Below are positions 1-5,949 of a DNA stretch of 6,393 bases, piece after piece. The position numbers and the translations under genes were made by a program. The stretch's first letter is position 1. The number at the start of each line of letters is the position of its first letter. This stretch comes from Candidatus Bathyarchaeota archaeon (GTDB lineage: Archaea; Thermoproteota; Bathyarchaeia; Bathyarchaeales; B26-1): positions 1 to 6,393 of the forward strand of contig QMYL01000060.1 in assembly GCA_003662645.1 (NCBI GenBank). The letters are read 5' to 3'. The notes below the pieces were generated by a model that saw nothing but the letters and a program-made list of their open reading frames with translations, did no database searches and had not been told where the DNA came from.

Positions 1-50
1 CTTGGAATGTACTTGAATCGCGTTCCATTGGAGATGAAGAAGCCTTTGAG

Positions 51-1160
51 TTAGACGGATCTTTCGATACGTCTTAGTTTTCTTTCAGTCAAAGGAAGAG
101 TTGCTTTCGACATTATATTTGCGAACATCCGTAGACAAGCTGGGGGAACCCATCTTTCAGTGGAGGCGTCAATAACGACGCGATAACCCGGGATGATCGA
201 CCTCAAAAGATTCAACAAATGCTTCTTTAATGCTTTGGGCCCCATGAAATGATATTCATAGTTGATCCAGATGATCTTGTTCTCCCAGAGGTCGAGTGCC
301 TCCTTTATCGGCAGGTTACCCACCGGCGGCGGTGTGACAGCGTGTATAATATCATGCTCCAGTTCCCCGATTAAGTGCTTGAGAGCATTTAATCTTCCAT
401 CGCAGTGTATAGCAGTTATTTTGCCTTTTGAATGTGCCATACGTGCAAACTTATTGTGTATTGGGAGAATATATTTCTCGAAGGCTGAGGGGCTGATGAA
501 TCCCTCATCTATGTGGTCTCCATATTTGATAATATCCGCAGGTGAGTTGGCGGCTATTGGGAACTGCTTCTCTTGATTTCTGGCTAAGGCTTCAAGGACT
601 GGTTCAACTTTCTCGGGATGTCTATAATGATCTATGTATAACCTTGGAACACCAGCCCATTCTATGAGAAGCTTCGTGTATGGTGAATGGTAACCTACAA
701 ATGTGAATATGACTCCCTCTTCTCCTATAAGACGTTTGAAATAGTCAAAACGTTCATAGTATGGTTCATACTGGGTATCCTCAGCCATGAACTTCACAAC
801 TTCCCAATCTTCAAGTTTCTTCACCGGATACTCTATGAGATGACCTCCTATCCCATTGAATCTCCCTCCGAAAGGCTTGGCTTCACGTCTTATCTGTGAC
901 ACCTTACCTACGGGAGTCTCAAATGTGGTTTTTATCTCCCTTCTTTTGGTCGTCATGGTTGTTGATGTGATCACACGGACATGCGGCATGAACGTATGCA
1001 TGCATTGCAAGGCATAGTTGATTCCCATCCCTTTATTCCTACATTCCCGCTCTACTTCACCGTGTGGAAGATAAGATGTACGAATTTGGAAGGGTATCCT
1101 ATCGGCTTCTTTTCCGTGGATTGTGGCTAGTAAGCCTTCACGGATCGTCATACCGGACAA
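51..1160 (-). CDS. Uroporphyrinogen decarboxylase (URO-D) superfamily protein, methyltransferase-like
   Basis: A 369-residue cytoplasmic protein, about the usual length for the URO-D/MtaA/CmuA superfamily, with no signal peptide or membrane segment. Features seen include an N-terminal REGLLATIHGKEADRIPF (about 7-24), typical of the family opening; GDHIDEGFISPSAFEKYILP (214-233), matching the conserved GD...ISP..F..F.LP segment; the metal-site motif HCDG at 252-255; and TPPPVGNLPIKEALDLW (276-292), the family's VTPPP/GD motif. Members either decarboxylate uroporphyrinogen or, more often in anaerobic archaea, move methyl groups to or from corrinoid proteins through a zinc site. It lacks the MRQAGR-type N-terminal motif of true heme-pathway HemE, so a methyltransferase-like role is more likely, with substrate unknown. 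Asp254 sits where MtaA-type enzymes carry the zinc Cys. Start: TTG at 1160 lies 9 nt after a GGAGG at 1170-1174; an in-frame ATG at 1151 (366 residues) is the alternative, with an 18-nt gap. No corrinoid-protein partner is nearby. Confidence 0.85.
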   Translation of the reverse strand: MSGMTIREGLLATIHGKEADRIPFQIRTSYLPHGEVERECRNKGMGINYALQCMHTFMPHVRVITSTTMTTKRREIKTTFETPVGKVSQIRREAKPFGGRFNGIGGHLIEYPVKKLEDWEVVKFMAEDTQYEPYYERFDYFKRLIGEEGVIFTFVGYHSPYTKLLIEWAGVPRLYIDHYRHPEKVEPVLEALARNQEKQFPIAANSPADIIKYGDHIDEGFISPSAFEKYILPIHNKFARMAHSKGKITAIHCDGRLNALKHLIGELEHDIIHAVTPPPVGNLPIKEALDLWENKIIWINYEYHFMGPKALKKHLLNLLRSIIPGYRVVIDASTERWVPPACLRMFANIMSKATLPLTERKLRRIERSV

Positions 1161-1169
1161 TGTTCCATT

Positions 1170-1174
1170 CCTCC
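1170..1174 (-). promoter_or_regulatory. Ribosome binding site deciding the TTG start
   Basis: GGAGG on the minus strand, 9 nt before TTG at 1160-1158 and 18 nt before the in-frame ATG at 1151. The spacing favours the TTG start of the URO-D family gene. Confidence 0.5.
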
Positions 1175-1196
1175 AGATTCTGTAGTTCCCCTCTAC

Positions 1197-1206
1197 TTTT
1201 AAAGGG
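1197..1206 (-). promoter_or_regulatory. TATA-like promoter element for the URO-D family gene
   Basis: The minus strand reads CCCTTTAAAA, resembling an archaeal TATA box. Its centre (about 1200) would place the transcription start near 1174, just at the GGAGG site, giving a very short leader. The upstream bases are purine-rich (GAGAGAA) but not a strong BRE. This is based on spacing and consensus only. Confidence 0.35.
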
Positions 1207-1390
1207 TTCTCTCAATTTACATCTTGATCTCGGGGGAATAATTCTGAAGAGGCATGGCTGGTTTAAGTACAGCATATGTCGAGAGGTTTCCCGCCAAGAA
1301 CTGCTCTAAGCATTCCTGCTTTCTCTTGGGGAGAGACGCATTCAGTTCATAATTGTGTGGTGCACTGGAATCTTGGCTACTCCTGTTCGG

Positions 1391-1398
1391 ATTTTAAA
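1391..1398 (+). promoter_or_regulatory. Possible TATA box on the plus strand
   Basis: ATTTTAAA on the plus strand would put a transcript start near 1420, upstream of the micro-ORF at 1460 and the small membrane protein at 1569. It abuts the hairpin at 1398-1433, which such a transcript would include only in part. A second candidate, GAATTTAAGT near 1502-1511, would start a transcript near 1532 and would retain the GGAGGG site at 1550-1555. Confidence 0.2.
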
Positions 1399-1433
1399 GA
1401 ACCACCCCGCCTGGGAGCGTAGAGGCTGGTTCT
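1398..1433. other. Imperfect inverted repeat (hairpin)
   Basis: AGAACCA (1398-1404) pairs perfectly with TGGTTCT (1427-1433), and GCCT (1409-1412) pairs with AGGC (1423-1426). This makes an 11-bp stem interrupted by a CCCC bulge (1405-1408) and closed by a 10-nt loop. Read on the minus strand, the stem is followed by TTTAAAAT, so a weak terminator for minus-strand transcripts is conceivable; on either strand it could instead be a protein-binding site or an RNA structure. The stem itself is directly visible; the role is not. Confidence 0.4.
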
Positions 1434-1549
1434 ATAGTGGATTGCGGGAGGTTTCTAACATGTCAAACAGAACACAAAAACTCGGAGGGGGAATGTGAGT
1501 AGAATTTAAGTCAGTATTCACTTGGATAGGCCGTTAAATATTAATGTTT

Positions 1550-1555
1550 GGAGGG
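1550..1555 (+). promoter_or_regulatory. Ribosome binding site of the small membrane protein
   Basis: GGAGGG lies 13 nt before ATG at 1569. It overlaps the alternative TTG at 1548 in the same frame, which makes that longer start unlikely. The spacing to the ATG is a little long. Confidence 0.4.
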
Positions 1556-1568
1556 TAATACTTGGGTT

Positions 1569-1775
1569 ATGGATCCTTACATGGGCAGGATAGCTTTTAA
1601 TATAGCCATTCTTATGTTAGTTCTCATATCGGTTCCGCTGCTGTTCCTTGAGAGGGACTCAGCGGAGTTTGTGATAAGCGTTCTCGCCCTGACGTTCACC
1701 CTCATCTTCCTCTTGTTAGTTGTATGGGATGTTAGGAGGCAAGCGAAGAAAGAAATGCTGGGTGAAAAGGGATGA
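1569..1775 (+). CDS. Small hypothetical protein with two transmembrane segments
   Basis: A 68-residue protein of unknown function, the only plus-strand gene in the window. Two hydrophobic stretches (about residues 8-27 and 33-53) are separated by a short polar turn, ERDSAE, and followed by a basic tail, RRQAKKE. The charge pattern predicts a helical hairpin with both ends in the cytoplasm. The ATG at 1569 was chosen because the Shine-Dalgarno-like GGAGGG at 1550-1555 would overlap the upstream in-frame TTG at 1548 (75-residue version). It converges on the importer genes, with 82 bp between its stop and that of the DppC-like gene, so it is not part of that operon. I recognise no family. The hydrophobic pattern and charged tail make a real membrane protein more likely than a chance frame. 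Confidence 0.6.
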   Translation: MDPYMGRIAFNIAILMLVLISVPLLFLERDSAEFVISVLALTFTLIFLLLVVWDVRRQAKKEMLGEKG

Positions 1776-1857
1776 TTAAACCTCACTCGGGTCTTTCAGA
1801 TCTGGAGTATAAAAATGGAGGCGTGGAGATCCAGCATTCAAAGAAGAGGTTGAGCGT

Positions 1858-2793
1858 TTAGGCTTCTTCTGACCTAAGCCGCGGGTTGAATATCTCCTCC
1901 AAGGTGTGAAGGAAGAGTATGAAACCTGTTTGAACAAGAACTACGCATATTACGGGAGAGAAGAGGTATGGCCACACCTTTCTATTCAATAATCCGCTTT
2001 GTCGGTATAATGCTATATTTAGCATAGTGCCCCAGTTAACCGATGTGTAAGGCATAACGCCCAAGAAGTATAAGCCTACTTGGGAATATATCGCGCTGAC
2101 TATAGTTAAGCATAGGTTCATAGCTATGTACGGCTTTAAGGATGGGAATATCTCGTTGAAGATTATGTGAAACGCGCCTAAACCTAGACATCTGGCGCTC
2201 TCTATATAATTTTCCTCCCTTATAGACAAAACTTGGGATCTTATAGCCCTTGTTAGACCCGCCCATTCCACCGCGGCTATTATGAGAGCTACCTCAACCG
2301 GGCTGAGGGTTCTATTTACACTTGCGGCGATTATCACCAAGAGCGGGAAGCTAGGTATAGTCAGGAAGACATCTACAATCCTCATCATTAACATATCGAA
2401 TTTTCCACCGATATACCCGGAGGAGATTCCAAGGACGATTGAGATCAGAACTACAAATAAACCTGTTAGGAAAGCCACGGCCATAACGCTTCTGGATCCA
2501 TGTATGATCTGGGCTAGGGTGTCACGCCCCGCAAAGTCGGTTCCGAGGGGATGTTCCAGTGAAGGTGGAAGGAAACGGTCTTCTGGATGCGGCATCATCT
2601 CTAAAGGATAGACCTCCGGTCCAATTGCAGCCATTAGAGCGAAGAATACGATTATACCTAAACCCACCAAACCGGTTCGATCCCTCTTCAAAATCTTGAA
2701 TGTGAATTTTAGTTCGGAAGCCCACCCTTGAAGTCCTCTCGATATCCCTTTTCTCAAGCTTATTAAACCTTTTGCCCCTATCAACTGGGTCAC
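1858..2793 (-). CDS. dppC: ABC transporter permease, DppC/OppC type
   Basis: The inner-membrane permease that pairs with DppB to form the channel of a peptide- or oligosaccharide-type (PepT family) importer. The 311 residues counted from GTG at 2793 show a cytoplasmic N-terminus, a first membrane helix (about 41-58), then the family signature HPLGTDFAGRDTLAQIIHGS (81-100). Further helices follow at about 104-125, 135-158, 164-180 and 230-246, with a last one near 279-296. The EAA loop that docks the ATPase is at about 194-221 (ENYIESARCLGLG...IFPSL), with FP in place of the usual LP. SVNWGTML (251-258) and a C-terminal NPRLR also match the family. Start: the frame extends upstream to TTG at 2832, which would overlap dppB by 32 bp; GTG at 2793 lies 7 nt after the dppB stop behind an AAAGGA-like site and gives a normal length. 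No ATPase gene follows; a convergent small gene lies next. Confidence 0.92.
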   Translation of the reverse strand: MTQLIGAKGLISLRKGISRGLQGWASELKFTFKILKRDRTGLVGLGIIVFFALMAAIGPEVYPLEMMPHPEDRFLPPSLEHPLGTDFAGRDTLAQIIHGSRSVMAVAFLTGLFVVLISIVLGISSGYIGGKFDMLMMRIVDVFLTIPSFPLLVIIAASVNRTLSPVEVALIIAAVEWAGLTRAIRSQVLSIREENYIESARCLGLGAFHIIFNEIFPSLKPYIAMNLCLTIVSAIYSQVGLYFLGVMPYTSVNWGTMLNIALYRQSGLLNRKVWPYLFSPVICVVLVQTGFILFLHTLEEIFNPRLRSEEA

Positions 2794-2800
2794 CTTTCCT

Positions 2801-3790
2801 TTACTTCGCGGTGAAGCGGATACGTGGATCAAGCCTGCTGTAAAGTAGGTCAGCTACGAAGTTTGACACCACCACGGCTATCGTTATCAGTAGGAAACAA
2901 CCCGTCATAAGCGTCCAGTCCCTCACTCCAATGGCGTATGAAAGGTAGCTACCTATCCCTGGATACGAGAAGATCGTCTCAACGAATACGACTCCTCCAA
3001 ACATGTAGCCTATGGAGATGGCGAACCTGGTGAAGAGGGGTAATATGGCGTTCCTCCCAACGTATGTCAGGGATATCCTTCGGTTTGGTAACCCCCTAGC
3101 CCTAGCTGCCACAACGTAGTACTCCCCTAGAACTGATATGGTGTTGCTCTTCATGGAGAGCATCCACCCTCCAAACGTCGTCACAACGTAGGTTATAACC
3201 GGGAGGGCGGCATGGTATAGGACGCTCCCTATAAACTGTATATTAAAACCCGGCGTTACACCTCTGCCGTAGGCGCCATAAGCCGGGAAGAGACGTAGCT
3301 GAACAGCTAAGAATACAACGAATACAACACCGATTATATAGTGTGGGATGGACCTTGAGATTGAGGCGAAGAGTGAAATCGAATGGTCGAAGAGCGACCC
3401 TCTCTTATAAGCTGCGTAGACTCCTAAAAGAACTCCTACAGAGAAGCTTGAAAGGAGGGAGATTGAAACGATAAAGACCGTCCAGGGTACGGCGAACCCC
3501 AGAATCTGGGATACTGGAGTCGCCAGGGTAATGGACCTCCCAAGGTCTCCACGTAAAATCGCTTTCCAATAATTAAAATATTGTATGTGTAGGGGTTCAT
3601 TTGGCATATAGCTTATAAGTGCACGGACTGCTGTGAGAGCTTCCTTATACGAGTATCCCTGCATCATATACTGTTGAATCAGAGTATCAACAGGGTTTCC
3701 AGGCATGATCCGTACTAGAAAGAAGGTGACAGATACCGAGATTATGATTGTGAGGATGAGATTGATTATTCTCCTTACTACCCAGTTCAT
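2801..3790 (-). CDS. dppB: ABC transporter permease, DppB/OppB type
   Basis: The 329-residue first permease of the PepT-family importer, of standard length. The N-terminal helix (about 7-27) precedes an external region containing MPGNP (29-33) and the family motif RGDLGRSI (80-87). Further helices lie at about 97-127, 136-164, 190-212, 252-274 and 292-315. The EAA docking loop is at about 223-251, with AARARGL followed by a conserved ...AILP ending. FSYPGIG (274-280) and the C-terminal YSRLDPRIR (317-325) are strongly characteristic of DppB. It starts at ATG 3790, 41 nt after the binding-protein stop, with no clear Shine-Dalgarno site. It is followed at 7 nt by dppC when that gene starts at its GTG. 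What is transported (peptide, oligosaccharide or other) cannot be read from the permease. Confidence 0.95.
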   Translation of the reverse strand: MNWVVRRIINLILTIIISVSVTFFLVRIMPGNPVDTLIQQYMMQGYSYKEALTAVRALISYMPNEPLHIQYFNYWKAILRGDLGRSITLATPVSQILGFAVPWTVFIVSISLLSSFSVGVLLGVYAAYKRGSLFDHSISLFASISRSIPHYIIGVVFVVFLAVQLRLFPAYGAYGRGVTPGFNIQFIGSVLYHAALPVITYVVTTFGGWMLSMKSNTISVLGEYYVVAARARGLPNRRISLTYVGRNAILPLFTRFAISIGYMFGGVVFVETIFSYPGIGSYLSYAIGVRDWTLMTGCFLLITIAVVVSNFVADLLYSRLDPRIRFTAK

Positions 3791-3800
3791 GTTATTTAAA

Positions 3801-3813
3801 TATAAAAAAAGGG
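3801..3813 (-). terminator. T-rich tract after the binding-protein gene
   Basis: The minus strand carries CCC followed by seven T and then ATA, about 20 nt after the binding-protein stop and 11 nt before the dppB ATG. Archaeal RNA polymerase terminates at T-runs without needing a hairpin, so partial termination here could give more binding protein than permease. The adjacent ATATTTAAAT (3794-3803) resembles a TATA box but is too close to the dppB start to serve it. Confidence 0.3.
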
Positions 3814-3831
3814 AATTATTAAACTTTTTTC

Positions 3832-5949
3832 TTAACTTCGCCTAGTTAGGACTATCGCTGCCGCGATGATTATGGCTGCGATCACTACACCAACGCCCGC
3901 GTAGAGCCCGTAGGGTGGCGGTGGAGGTGCGACCTCCTCGAAGACGGCTTTAAGTTCGTGGTGGGCATCCATCGTGACTGTGTAGGTTTCAAGTGTGCTG
4001 ACCTGTCTTCCGTCGAGCAGCCAATACTTGAATTCGTATCCACTGGCGGGTGTGACGGAGACCGTTACGTTCTCTCCTTTCACGTAGGAGTATTCCCCAG
4101 GGGCGGGGGTTGTCGTTCCAGCTTCAGACGGCGTAACTGATATGGTTAGGCGGAACTTGGGCTTGAGGAGCCTCCACCTGAAGAGGTAGCTGACCCCGTG
4201 TGTCATGTAAGATGCGAGGCTGTTCCAGTATGTGGTATCGTTGACTGAAGGCCATCCAGCGAACTTCTCAGTGTTCATCGCTATTATCACAGGTCTGGTG
4301 AAGAGGCTTATCTTAGGCAGGTAGTATCCAGATACGAATGCGAGCTCAGCGCGGATCTCATCTCGCTCCCTCTCTGTACATTTAGCTGGATACGTCTGTA
4401 AGTATAATGTGAGGTCTGTAACGTTGATCGGCTCAGGCTTCCATGGAATCTTGACCATATCTGGGAATCCGCAGCCTGGGAATAATGTGCTATACTTGAC
4501 GAACATCTCATCGAACATGAAGTCGGGGGAACTGGCTACTCCGAAGAAGGCGCAGATGTGGTACCTACCCATATAGAATGGTCCGTCACTGGCAAACCAT
4601 GTGCCGGGGTCTATAATTCTCACAGTCAATTTGATTCCTATCTCTTTAAGCATTGTTGCCACCGCTTCCATCGCTTCTGGAACAAGCCATCTTCCGGCTC
4701 CGAGGAACTCAAACTCTAGTTTGGTGCCGTTAGGCGTCTCCCTTATCCCATCGCCGTCTCTATCTATGAAGTCTATGCTGTCGAGTATCTCCTTCGCTTT
4801 AGTTACGTTGTACTCGTAACGGAAGTTATATTCAGTGCCGTTGATGTACTCGTTTATGAAGGTTTCATTAAGCACCCTCCTTAAGGCATATGTTGAGAAG
4901 CCTATCTGAAACTCTTCAGGTATCCCGCCTATCGGGTACTGTATGTAAGCTAACGCTGTCCTGTTAATGGCGTGCGCTATTGCCCACTTGAATTCGGTTA
5001 CGTTAAATGGATACCTCTTGTAGTTGAAGTAGATTCCTGGTCCGAGCGGCCTTGAAATCTTTACTAGGGTAAACCAAGGACACGCCTCTAGCTTCTCTAA
5101 ATACTCAGGTGTAGGTGTCCCCCAGTACCAGTCTACCTTGCCAGATAATCTAAGTGACCACGCCACATCTTCAGATTTCACGTTTATTAGGTGGATCTCG
5201 TCTATTGGCGGAACTCCTCCCCAGTAATCCTCAAATTTCTCCAGAACTATCTCTGTGGCGGTTATACTTTTCATAACGTATGGACCCGTGCCAATGTACA
5301 CTGAAGGCCTGAACGCTTTAAGGTCCTCTATTATATCCTGGAATGGCGTTGAGTTTGTGAAGATATCGTACCCCTCCTCAATCTTTGCTCTAACTCTATC
5401 TGCAAACTCTCCGTACTGGGTGACTGGAAGCACCTCATAGTGCCACAGAACGTAGAAGGGTACATAATCGTTCGGTTCCTTCATGTAGAAGATCATCGTG
5501 TAGTCATCTACCTTTGTTATATTCTTGAGGTATTTCCACGGCCTATGCTTGAAGAGGTAGAGTCCGCTGTAGAAGGTTGCAATTATATCGTCTGCTGTCA
5601 GTTCATGCCTGTCATGGAATAGTACTCCCTTCCTGATGTGTAGAGTGAACTTCATGTAATCCTCAGACATAGTCCAGTTTGTCGCTATTCCGGGGACGTA
5701 GCTTCCATTTGCTAGAAAGTAGTGCGTTAGTGATTCGAGGACGTGATCATGCCATCCTATATGGCCGCCCACAAAGTAGTTACAATGCCCCACTGGTGGA
5801 GGATTATAACCGTGAATTACGTTGAAAACAGTCTTTGCTCCCTCTTGTGCAACTGAAGGGGTGATCTGCACTTGTAGAAGTAACGGAACCGCCAACATTA
5901 GCGACAGTAGAATTGTTAGGGTTCTCACCAAAGATGTAGTCTTTTTCAC
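3832..5949 (-). CDS. ABC transporter substrate-binding protein, DppA/OppA (SBP_bac_5) type, C-terminally anchored
   Basis: The 705-residue extracellular binding protein of the adjacent DppB-DppC importer. From GTG at 5949 it begins with a classic signal peptide: MKKTTSLVR, a hydrophobic core (about 10-28), and a likely cleavage near SVA-QEG (32-37). The SBP_bac_5 domain spans about 40-590. It includes NWTMSEDYMKFTLHIRKGVL (91-110) with FHD and LTADD (118-122) following, GTGPY (220-224), the hinge region around 251-272, and DRDGDGIRE (396-404). Next come a beta-rich InlB/Flg_new-like repeat (about 597-672; VTP..G.......Y..G..V.V..TP..GY.F..W), a PPPPP linker (675-679), a membrane helix (about 680-701) and a basic end, RRS. 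Thirteen N-x-S/T sequons suggest a glycosylated surface protein. The frame is also open upstream, through a partial second copy to the window edge; the signal peptide directly after GTG argues that 5949 is the ancestral start. No Shine-Dalgarno site precedes it. Confidence 0.85.
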   Translation of the reverse strand: MKKTTSLVRTLTILLSLMLAVPLLLQVQITPSVAQEGAKTVFNVIHGYNPPPVGHCNYFVGGHIGWHDHVLESLTHYFLANGSYVPGIATNWTMSEDYMKFTLHIRKGVLFHDRHELTADDIIATFYSGLYLFKHRPWKYLKNITKVDDYTMIFYMKEPNDYVPFYVLWHYEVLPVTQYGEFADRVRAKIEEGYDIFTNSTPFQDIIEDLKAFRPSVYIGTGPYVMKSITATEIVLEKFEDYWGGVPPIDEIHLINVKSEDVAWSLRLSGKVDWYWGTPTPEYLEKLEACPWFTLVKISRPLGPGIYFNYKRYPFNVTEFKWAIAHAINRTALAYIQYPIGGIPEEFQIGFSTYALRRVLNETFINEYINGTEYNFRYEYNVTKAKEILDSIDFIDRDGDGIRETPNGTKLEFEFLGAGRWLVPEAMEAVATMLKEIGIKLTVRIIDPGTWFASDGPFYMGRYHICAFFGVASSPDFMFDEMFVKYSTLFPGCGFPDMVKIPWKPEPINVTDLTLYLQTYPAKCTERERDEIRAELAFVSGYYLPKISLFTRPVIIAMNTEKFAGWPSVNDTTYWNSLASYMTHGVSYLFRWRLLKPKFRLTISVTPSEAGTTTPAPGEYSYVKGENVTVSVTPASGYEFKYWLLDGRQVSTLETYTVTMDAHHELKAVFEEVAPPPPPYGLYAGVGVVIAAIIIAAAIVLTRRS
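5176..5625 (-). repeat. Direct repeat, copy 1, inside the intact binding-protein gene
   Basis: 450 bp encoding residues 109-258 of the intact binding protein. It matches 5944-6393 at an offset of exactly 768 bp, with 12 mismatches (438/450 identical by my count) and no gaps. Mismatches in this copy are at 5206, 5254, 5260, 5296, 5299, 5374, 5401, 5448, 5491, 5496, 5515 and 5542. Confidence 0.95.

Larger units (their letters stand above)
1176..1547. other. 372-bp gene-poor divergent intergenic region
   Basis: This stretch lies between two divergent genes. No frame gives a recognisable protein. It holds the putative minus-strand TATA box at 1197-1206, plus-strand TATA-like boxes near 1391-1398, 1504-1509 and 1534-1541, an 11-bp imperfect hairpin at 1398-1433, and several very short frames. 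These are a 32-codon frame at 1254-1352 (with an NCSKHSCF segment), a 47-codon GTG-started frame at 1355-1498, and inside that a 12-codon ATG frame at 1460-1498 preceded by GGGAGG. The short frames may be chance, a leader peptide, or the remains of a decayed small gene; nothing distinguishes these options here. Confidence 0.5.

Noticed and set aside
1..28. Possible minus-strand start (ATG at 28-26, MERDSSTFQ...) running off the left edge
   Set aside because: Only nine codons are visible and no ribosome site precedes them, so it cannot be supported.
262..576. Plus-strand frame of 104 codons
   Set aside because: It lies entirely antisense to the well-supported URO-D family gene and shows no recognisable domain or ribosome site.
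1577..1786. Minus-strand frame opposite the small membrane protein
   Set aside because: The plus-strand frame has the ribosome site, two clean membrane segments and a basic tail; the opposite frame has none of these.
1776..1857. TATAAAA-like sequence and possible terminators in the 82-bp convergent gap
   Set aside because: The TATA-like box precedes only a tiny frame, and no convincing hairpin or long T-run is present on either strand.
2282..2611. Plus-strand frame of 109 codons
   Set aside because: It lies antisense to conserved DppC motifs; its composition looks like a shadow frame.
2801..2832. 32-bp overlap of dppB and dppC using a TTG start at 2832
   Set aside because: The overlap depends on choosing the longest frame. 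GTG at 2793, 7 nt after the dppB stop with an AAAGGA-like site before it, gives a normal DppC length.
3794..3803. TATA-like ATATTTAAAT before dppB as a promoter
   Set aside because: Its centre is less than 10 nt from the dppB ATG, so a transcript would start inside the coding region; it is better read as AT-rich spacer.
5255..5622. Two plus-strand frames of about 60 codons, repeated again at 6023-6390, looking like a repeated small-protein pair
   Set aside because: They are antisense shadows of the binding-protein coding sequence, and their repetition only reflects the 768-bp-offset duplication.
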